This document shows positions 5,938 to 9,062 of a stretch of 9,062 nucleotides of DNA, in pieces. The notes below the pieces were generated by a model. It was not told the DNA's origin. It worked only from the letters and a program-made list of their open reading frames with translations, and searched no databases. The stretch lies in assembly GCA_035480535.1 (NCBI GenBank), contig DATIHQ010000088.1:1-9062 (forward strand), read 5' to 3'. Made by a program: the position numbers and the translations under genes. The DNA comes from DATIHQ01 sp035480535 (GTDB lineage: Bacteria; Chlamydiota; Chlamydiia; Chlamydiales; SM23-39). Each line of letters begins with the position of its first letter. Position 1 is the first letter of the stretch.

Positions 5938-6033
5938 GAATTCGAAAATCTTAAGAAGAAACTTAAGTGCTATAACAAGGGGGATCTATTTACTACTGCC
6001 CAATTGTTAGAGAAGCTTGAGCTTGTTCAATAA
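5938..6033 (+). pseudogene. 3' fragment of a second LuxR-type HTH regulator gene
   Basis: Starting 9 bp after the YjdF-family stop, the frame EFENLKKKLKCYNKGDLF and onward to a TAA at 6031-6033 repeats the C-terminus of the regulator at 4811-5503. Of 29 aligned residues 23 are identical, including KGDLFTTAQ and LEKLEL. The HTH recognition helix and everything N-terminal are missing and no start codon is present, so this is a relic. It shows that a second regulator gene once existed here, or that the regulator was partly duplicated around the YjdF-family gene. An AT-rich stretch follows directly, with TATAAT at 6042-6047. Confidence 0.8.
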
Positions 6034-6049
6034 ATATTTTTTATAATTA

Positions 6050-6065
6050 CCGTAATAAATACTGG
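6050..6065. promoter_or_regulatory. Degenerate copy of the CCGTAATAA operator-like motif before the Cys-rich gene
   Basis: CCGTAATAAATACTGG shares CCGTAATAA and a TAC(T)GG right arm with the palindrome at 4743-4757. The shared left part begins 72 bp before the ATG at 6122, against 68 bp before the ATG at 4811. Both regions also contain TTATTAG followed by GTAAAA nearer the gene (4774-4786 and 6092 onward). This suggests a common promoter or operator, so the Cys-rich gene may belong to the same regulon. By-eye comparison only. Confidence 0.35.
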
Positions 6066-6121
6066 AATATTTAAAGTAATTAATCTGGCTATTATTAGTG
6101 TAAAAAACAAAGGACACTAAT

Positions 6122-6586
6122 ATGGCTGCAATTCCAAATGAAAAAACTCGGTTGATTTACCCAGATCAACTTCAAAAAAATTATGAAACTTTAGATTCAA
6201 CACGTCGATCGCTAGAGTTCAAAGCTTGCTGTCGAAAAGTGACTACCTGTGTTTGCTGGGTACTCATGCCTTGTAGCGGTCAAATGGCTCTCTATAGAAA
6301 AACTTCTGAACCGGCTTGGAATGGGCCCTGTTTATGTTGTGATTTGTGGGTCAATGGTTGTGAGGGGAGGTGCTGTGAACCTGACAGCTCCTATTTAGAC
6401 AATCAAGAAGGAAGGATCTATAAGGAAACTGACGAAAATGCGAGGGTGATTTATAGGGAAAAAACAGTTGCCTCTGCTCTTTCTGCAACGGCCTTTCAAC
6501 AAACGGCTGGGCACACACAAGCAGGACTGATCGGCCATGTGTTTGAGTATTTGGAATCCCCTCCTCAACAAACAATGAACTTATAA
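6122..6586 (+). CDS. Cys-rich hypothetical protein (154 aa)
   Basis: I do not recognise this protein. The start is ATG 6122, with AAGG at 6110-6113 and suitable spacing. The 154 residues have a Cys-rich core between about 36 and 85 with eleven cysteines in CC, CVC, CLCC, CEGRCC arrangements (FKACCRKVTTCVCWVLMPC, then GPCLCCDLWVNGCEGRCC). The core has some hydrophobic character but no clear signal peptide or membrane helix. The pattern could bind zinc or be disulfide-linked outside the cell; PLAC8-like Cys-rich membrane motifs came to mind, but the spacing does not match well. The C-terminal half is polar and Gln/Thr-rich. It is AT-rich relative to the core genes and sits alone between two gene relics in the island. 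A secreted or host-directed role is conceivable but unproven. Confidence 0.6.
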   Translation: MAAIPNEKTRLIYPDQLQKNYETLDSTRRSLEFKACCRKVTTCVCWVLMPCSGQMALYRKTSEPAWNGPCLCCDLWVNGCEGRCCEPDSSYLDNQEGRIYKETDENARVIYREKTVASALSATAFQQTAGHTQAGLIGHVFEYLESPPQQTMNL

Positions 6587-6634
6587 CCTAAAATCTGCGC
6601 CGAAATAGGTGCGGCGGGCTTGGGGGTCGTTGAA
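6581..6634 (-). pseudogene. Possible short minus-strand coding relic
   Basis: On the minus strand, from the repeat junction down to a TAA at 6583-6581, the frame reads FNDPQARRTYFGADFRL, a natural-looking protein tail in GC-rich codons that contrast with the AT-rich gene beside it. It ends in a tail-to-tail overlap with the Cys-rich gene. It may be the last residues of a gene cut off at the repeat boundary near 6632. I cannot assign a family, and 17 codons can look coding by chance. Confidence 0.22.
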
Positions 6635-6759
6635 ACGCCAGCCCAAATCGGCGCCCGAGCCGATCAACTCCTCGCCGAACTGCGCCCTCTCACCGGGAAC
6701 ATTCTTCTCTTTTCCCACGGCCATTTTCTCCGCGTGCTAGCCGCCCGCTGGCTCGGCCT
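6632..6759 (+). repeat. Direct repeat copy B (128 bp identical to 4229-4356)
   Basis: Right-hand member of the pair of direct repeats that bracket the regulator/YjdF/Cys-rich island. Exact identity begins at GAAACGCC (6632) and ends at CGGCCT (6759); imperfect similarity continues to about 7030. Confidence 0.95.
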
Positions 6760-6868
6760 ACCCCCCAGCGATGGCAGATTCTTTGCCCTTTCAGTTGCCT
6801 CCCTCAGCATTCTCGGTTTCGAGCGGGGCCAGCCAGTCCTCAAGCTCTGGAATGAAAGCTATAGATAA
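6632..6868 (+). pseudogene. 3' half of the histidine phosphatase gene, duplicated fragment
   Basis: This segment repeats the phosphatase gene from residue 111 (ETPAQIG...) to the end, including the second catalytic motif SHGHF. It lacks the RHG half and so cannot encode an active enzyme. An in-frame GTG-type start upstream (about 6620) would give an 82-aa peptide with no plausible function. The first 128 bp are identical to 4229-4356. The rest has about a dozen substitutions, with GDGRLF becoming SDGRFF, and one A missing from a run near the end changes the tail from NEKL to NESYR. Its end overlaps the stop of the intact convergent minus-strand gene, so this copy seems to keep the ancestral downstream flank. 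Confidence 0.85.
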
Positions 6869-7503
6869 GCGTCCCAAACGATATCCTTACTAAGGTCGCA
6901 TAGTAACTTTACAGCTGATTCTCGTATTTTCGGATCTCTCAAGTTGAGGGATTGAATTGCGAATAATTTTGGTCTTGTCCAAACTGAACTGAGTTGACCT
7001 CTAATCGTCTCTAGACCTTCAACTGTTGGATTTACATGGGGAATAGAAATGTCGGCGCATCCTCTTTCCGAACTGGCCCAAAGATCGATCATCCCAATGT
7101 TATTGTAGTCAGTGAATAGGGTCTCCGCCCATTTTTCTTTTTTAGTTAAGGAGTCGAGGGGAAATACAAGCTTTTGATATTTGAAATGTTTTATATCTGA
7201 CAAAATTCTCGCCAAAAATTCCGGGTCATCATTTCCTTTGAGACCTAACAGAACTCTTTCCGTTGAAAATTGGGGCCCAGGGTAGGATTCTTTCGCATAG
7301 AAGTCCCAAAGAGCTGGAGGGATCTCGGTGTAATGACGCTTTGGCAAAGAGGACAAAGTTTGGGAGCAAAGAGTGGAAATTGTTCTTCCCCATTTCGGCA
7401 TTTGAGTTGGGAGCATGTGAGTAAATCGGCTTCTCAAAACAGGGGGAATTGCTACTCGAGCAAGAGAAAAACCGTTTCGAGCAGCGCTAAAGGCGGGGAT
7501 CAT
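6859..7503 (-). CDS. Hypothetical protein (214 aa) with presequence-like N-terminus
   Basis: I do not recognise the family. ATG at 7503-7501 is chosen because AGGAG (7514-7510 on the minus strand) lies 6 nt upstream; a TTG two codons earlier is less likely. Residues 1-59 contain no Asp or Glu, but five Arg, two Lys and many Ser, Thr and Ala (MIPAFSAARNGFSLARVA, then RSRFTHM, and KRHYTE at 55-60). This resembles a mitochondrial presequence with a possible R-x-Y cleavage site. The rest, about 60-214, looks like a soluble mixed alpha/beta domain with KYQKLVFPLDSLTKKEKWAE, a middle LWASSERGCADIS and a C-terminal LNLRDPKIRESAVKLL helix. A diverged 3' relic of a paralogue lies at 4457-4633. Its stop overlaps the phosphatase fragment. 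The role, perhaps as a secreted effector, is speculation. Confidence 0.65.
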   Translation of the reverse strand: MIPAFSAARNGFSLARVAIPPVLRSRFTHMLPTQMPKWGRTISTLCSQTLSSLPKRHYTEIPPALWDFYAKESYPGPQFSTERVLLGLKGNDDPEFLARILSDIKHFKYQKLVFPLDSLTKKEKWAETLFTDYNNIGMIDLWASSERGCADISIPHVNPTVEGLETIRGQLSSVWTRPKLFAIQSLNLRDPKIRESAVKLLCDLSKDIVWDAYL

Positions 7504-7564
7504 GGACAACTCCTAAAAAATGTCCGGCATAATATCCCTGATTGAGCATTCGGAGCAAGGAGTT

Positions 7565-7588
7565 TTTACCTAACGGAGTCGTAGCCGC
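7565..7588. repeat. 24-bp direct repeat, detached copy of the cfa 3' end
   Basis: Identical to 7699-7722, which covers the stop codon and last residues (GGYDSVR) of the cyclopropane synthase gene; the copies are 134 bp apart. This copy lies downstream of the gene's stop and has no coding role. The two flanks differ, apart from a loosely similar GGGTG just to the right. Confidence 0.9.
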
Positions 7589-7607
7589 AACAGGGGTGAA
7601 ACTACTT

Positions 7608-7673
7608 TTGGGGGCAGCGGGGGCTTCACCCGACTGTTTCTTGGGGGTGCGGGGGGCTCGCCCCCGACATTTT
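7608..7673. repeat. Two tandem G-rich 33-nt units in the spacer
   Basis: Unit 1 (7608-7640) and unit 2 (7641-7673) both run TTGGGGG, a second G-tract, CT, a C-rich arm, GAC and a T-rich end, with an internal one-base shift. Unit 2 can form a hairpin: five Gs at 7651-7655 pair with five Cs at 7661-7665. Four G-tracts lie on the plus strand (7610-7614, 7619-7623, 7643-7647, 7651-7656). The element looks like a short non-coding repeat. Its hairpin lies about 35 nt after the cfa stop and could slow or end cfa transcription. Confidence 0.6.
7651..7673. terminator. Weak candidate terminator hairpin downstream of cfa
   Basis: GGGGG / CCCCC stem with a 5-nt loop. On the plus strand it is followed by GACATTTT. 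On the minus strand, the direction of cfa transcription, no U-tract follows, so intrinsic termination of cfa here is doubtful. Confidence 0.25.
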
Positions 7674-7701
7674 CAGATTTCATAATTCAGATTTCAGATT
7701 T
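7674..7701. repeat. Heptamer repeat CAGATTT next to the cfa stop codon
   Basis: CAGATTT occurs at 7674-7680, 7688-7694 and 7695-7701, with a degenerate unit CATAATT at 7681-7687, giving four consecutive 7-nt units. The last unit runs into the cfa stop. It looks like a simple slippage-prone repeat. Confidence 0.7.
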
Positions 7702-8887
7702 ACCTAACGGAGTCGTAGCCGCCGAGGGTGCCGTTCTTTGAGAGGACGACTTGCCAGAGCTGGATGTGGCGGGCGCGGAAGCTGCCTGCGCAGGAGAGAA
7801 GATAGTATTTCCACATGCGGAAGAAGGGGGCAGGGTAAGAGGCTTGGATCTTTTCCCAGTTCTTTTCAAAGTTGGCAAACCAGGTCATCGCCGTTGTGTC
7901 ATAATCGATACCGAAATTGTGCCAGTCTTCCATGACGAAAAGCCCCTCGACCGATTGGCCGATTTCAGCGACGGAGGGGAGGCGGCCGTGGGGGAATATA
8001 TAGCGGTTGAGCCAGGGATCTCCCATAGCTAGAGGCTTATTGCTGCCAATGGTGTGAAGCATGAGCATTCCATCGTCTTTAAGGGAGCGATGGACGATTT
8101 CCATAAAGGTGCGGTAATTTTTGGGGCCGACGTGCTCAAACATCCCAATTTCGACGATGCGGTCAAAGGTCTCATCGATGTCGCGATAGTCTTGCACCCG
8201 AATCTCAACGGGGAGTCCTTTCACGACTTCGCGGGCGTAATCGGCCTGGTTTTCAGAGAGGGTGATCCCCACAACTTGCACGCCGTAGTTTTCAGCGATG
8301 TACTTGGCAAATCCACCCCAGCCGCAGCCGATGTCGAGAACGCGCATTCCTTCTTTGAGGCGGAGCTTGCGGGCAATCAAATCATACTTGGCGACTTGAG
8401 CCTCATCGAGCGTTTTGGCATTTTTCCAATAGCCGCAGCTATAGGTCATGAGCCCATCGAGCATGTTTTGGAAAAGATCATTGCCGAGCTGATAGTGTTG
8501 GTCGATGACGAGCATGCTTCCCTTTTTGTCCTGCAAATTGAAAAGCTTTGCCTTTAGGAAAGCCCACCGCATCGCCCAAGAATAGTTCGCCGCCTTATCG
8601 AGTTGTGCCCGAAGGATGCGAAAGAGCGTTTGGTCAACCGCCTCAGAATCCCACCATTCGTCCATGTAAGATTCGCCAAGTCCCAACGATCCATCTTTTA
8701 ACACGCGAGCATAAAAGGCGTCGTTCTTGACCTGGATATCCCAAGGGCGGGTCCCATTGATTTGCACATCGGCCATCGCAAGGAGTTTTTCGACCACCTG
8801 TTTGGGTTGCGATTCAGAGGAAAAATCGCTAAAGATTCCAGCTTCGCAGCTGAGGGAAAAAGCGATCATCAGAAACAACATGCGCAT
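7700..8887 (-). CDS. cfa: Cyclopropane-fatty-acyl-phospholipid synthase
   Basis: Transfers a methylene group from S-adenosylmethionine to the double bond of unsaturated acyl chains in membrane phospholipids, usually in stress or stationary phase. The 395-aa product aligns along its length with E. coli Cfa (382 aa). Visible blocks are GSLGLGESYMDEWW (66-79), HYQLGNDLF (131-139), SAM motif VLDIGCGWGG (183-192), QDYRDI (232-237), EHVGPKNY (251-258), EDWHNFGIDYDTT (320-332) and CAGSFRARHIQLWQVV (366-381), with Cys366 at the place of the E. coli active-site cysteine. Oddly, the N-terminus is a short hydrophobic leader (MRMLFLMIAFSLSCEAG) like a signal peptide or membrane tether. Starting at the second ATG (8881-8879) would remove only two residues and gives a better spacing from AGG. 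Its last 24 bp are repeated downstream. The gene follows a Ser-rich gene on the same strand after 43 bp. Confidence 0.92.
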   Translation of the reverse strand: MRMLFLMIAFSLSCEAGIFSDFSSESQPKQVVEKLLAMADVQINGTRPWDIQVKNDAFYARVLKDGSLGLGESYMDEWWDSEAVDQTLFRILRAQLDKAANYSWAMRWAFLKAKLFNLQDKKGSMLVIDQHYQLGNDLFQNMLDGLMTYSCGYWKNAKTLDEAQVAKYDLIARKLRLKEGMRVLDIGCGWGGFAKYIAENYGVQVVGITLSENQADYAREVVKGLPVEIRVQDYRDIDETFDRIVEIGMFEHVGPKNYRTFMEIVHRSLKDDGMLMLHTIGSNKPLAMGDPWLNRYIFPHGRLPSVAEIGQSVEGLFVMEDWHNFGIDYDTTAMTWFANFEKNWEKIQASYPAPFFRMWKYYLLSCAGSFRARHIQLWQVVLSKNGTLGGYDSVR

Positions 8888-8930
8888 AACCTGAAAGGTA
8901 TGCGAAATTTATTTTTTTTCTCAAGGATTT

Positions 8931-9062
8931 TTAGCGATAGCCTGAAATCATGAAAGAGGTAGCAGGGTGGGAAGAGGATCTACTACTGCTTGATGAACCT
9001 GTTGTCGGAGGACCGAAATGAGGGGGAACTCGTGAACTCGATGAACTGCTGGAGCTGGAAGA
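8931..9062 (-). CDS. C-terminus of a Ser-rich protein, partial
   Basis: On the minus strand a frame open from the window edge ends in TAA at 8933-8931 and gives 43 residues. It begins with ten serines in a row, then RVPPHFGPPTTG, SSSSSR, and SSSHPATSFMISGYR. The low-complexity Ser/Pro tail is probably disordered and could be a linker or exposed surface of a secreted or membrane protein. There is no recognisable domain in the visible part, and the rest lies beyond the window. Codons for Ser are mixed (TCT, TCC, AGC, AGT, TCA, TCG), so it is not a simple DNA repeat, which favours real selection at protein level. It lies 43 bp upstream of cfa on the same strand and may share its transcript. Confidence 0.55.
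   Translation of the reverse strand, partial: SSSSSSSSSSRVPPHFGPPTTGSSSSSRSSSHPATSFMISGYR

Noticed and set aside
4463..6631. Insertion sequence or prophage as the vehicle of the island
   Set aside because: There is no transposase, integrase, terminal inverted repeat or tRNA gene. The boundaries are long gene-derived direct repeats instead.
6620..6868. 82-aa protein starting near 6620
   Set aside because: It is the distal half of a phosphatase without the catalytic RHG motif or a ribosome-binding site, and the first few residues come from unrelated sequence before the repeat junction.
7674..7701. CRISPR-like array at the CAGATTT repeats
   Set aside because: The units are 7 nt and contiguous, with no spacers; this is a simple tandem repeat.
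7751..8557. Long plus-strand frames of 93 and 167 aa opposite cfa
   Set aside because: They are antisense shadows of a gene with strong full-length homology to Cfa.

Overview
The window is about 9 kb of dense bacterial DNA: short or overlapping intergenic spaces, Shine-Dalgarno sites, no introns and no RNA genes. The gene set fits best with an environmental (amoeba-associated) member of the Chlamydiota. The pointers are a DhnA-type class I fructose-bisphosphate aldolase of the size used by chlamydiae, a family GT90 (CAP10-like) glycosyltransferase, a LuxR-type HTH of the kind common in amoeba symbionts, and host-targeting-like or Ser-rich protein ends. This assignment is inference from gene content only, and other intracellular Gram-negatives are possible.

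Layout. (1) 1-1249: the 3' end of a MiaB/RimO-like gene, overlapped by an rlmI-like 23S rRNA methyltransferase gene whose real start appears to be an ATT codon at 92. (2) 1289-4462: a tightly coupled plus-strand cluster (GT90 transferase, 88-aa unknown protein, class I aldolase, histidine phosphatase) joined by overlaps of 13, 4 and 4 nt. (3) 4463-6631: an AT-richer accessory island. It holds a degraded minus-strand gene, a palindrome, a SnoaL-like/LuxR-HTH fusion regulator, a YjdF-family (DUF2992) gene 3 bp behind it, a broken second copy of the regulator's 3' end, and a Cys-rich unknown protein. (4) 6632-7503: a second copy of the phosphatase 3' half, converging on an intact gene for an unknown protein with a mitochondrial-presequence-like N-terminus. 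(5) 7504-7699: a non-coding spacer with short tandem repeats and a copy of the cfa 3' end. (6) 7700-9062, minus strand: a cyclopropane-fatty-acid synthase with an unusual hydrophobic leader, preceded by the C-terminus of a Ser-rich protein.

The most notable structure is region 3-4. The block 'phosphatase 3' half plus tail of the convergent minus-strand gene' occurs twice, as direct repeats 2,403 bp apart, bracketing the regulator/YjdF/Cys-rich island. The first 128 bp of the two copies are identical, but the flanking minus-strand reading frames have diverged to about 60% identity. That suggests an insertion or duplication followed by recent gene conversion. The candidate functional unit inside is the SnoaL-HTH regulator plus YjdF. 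In Firmicutes YjdF is controlled by a riboswitch that binds azaaromatic compounds. Here a protein with a small-ligand-binding fold fused to a DNA-binding domain sits immediately upstream, so a protein sensor may replace the RNA one. That is a testable hypothesis, not something the sequence proves.
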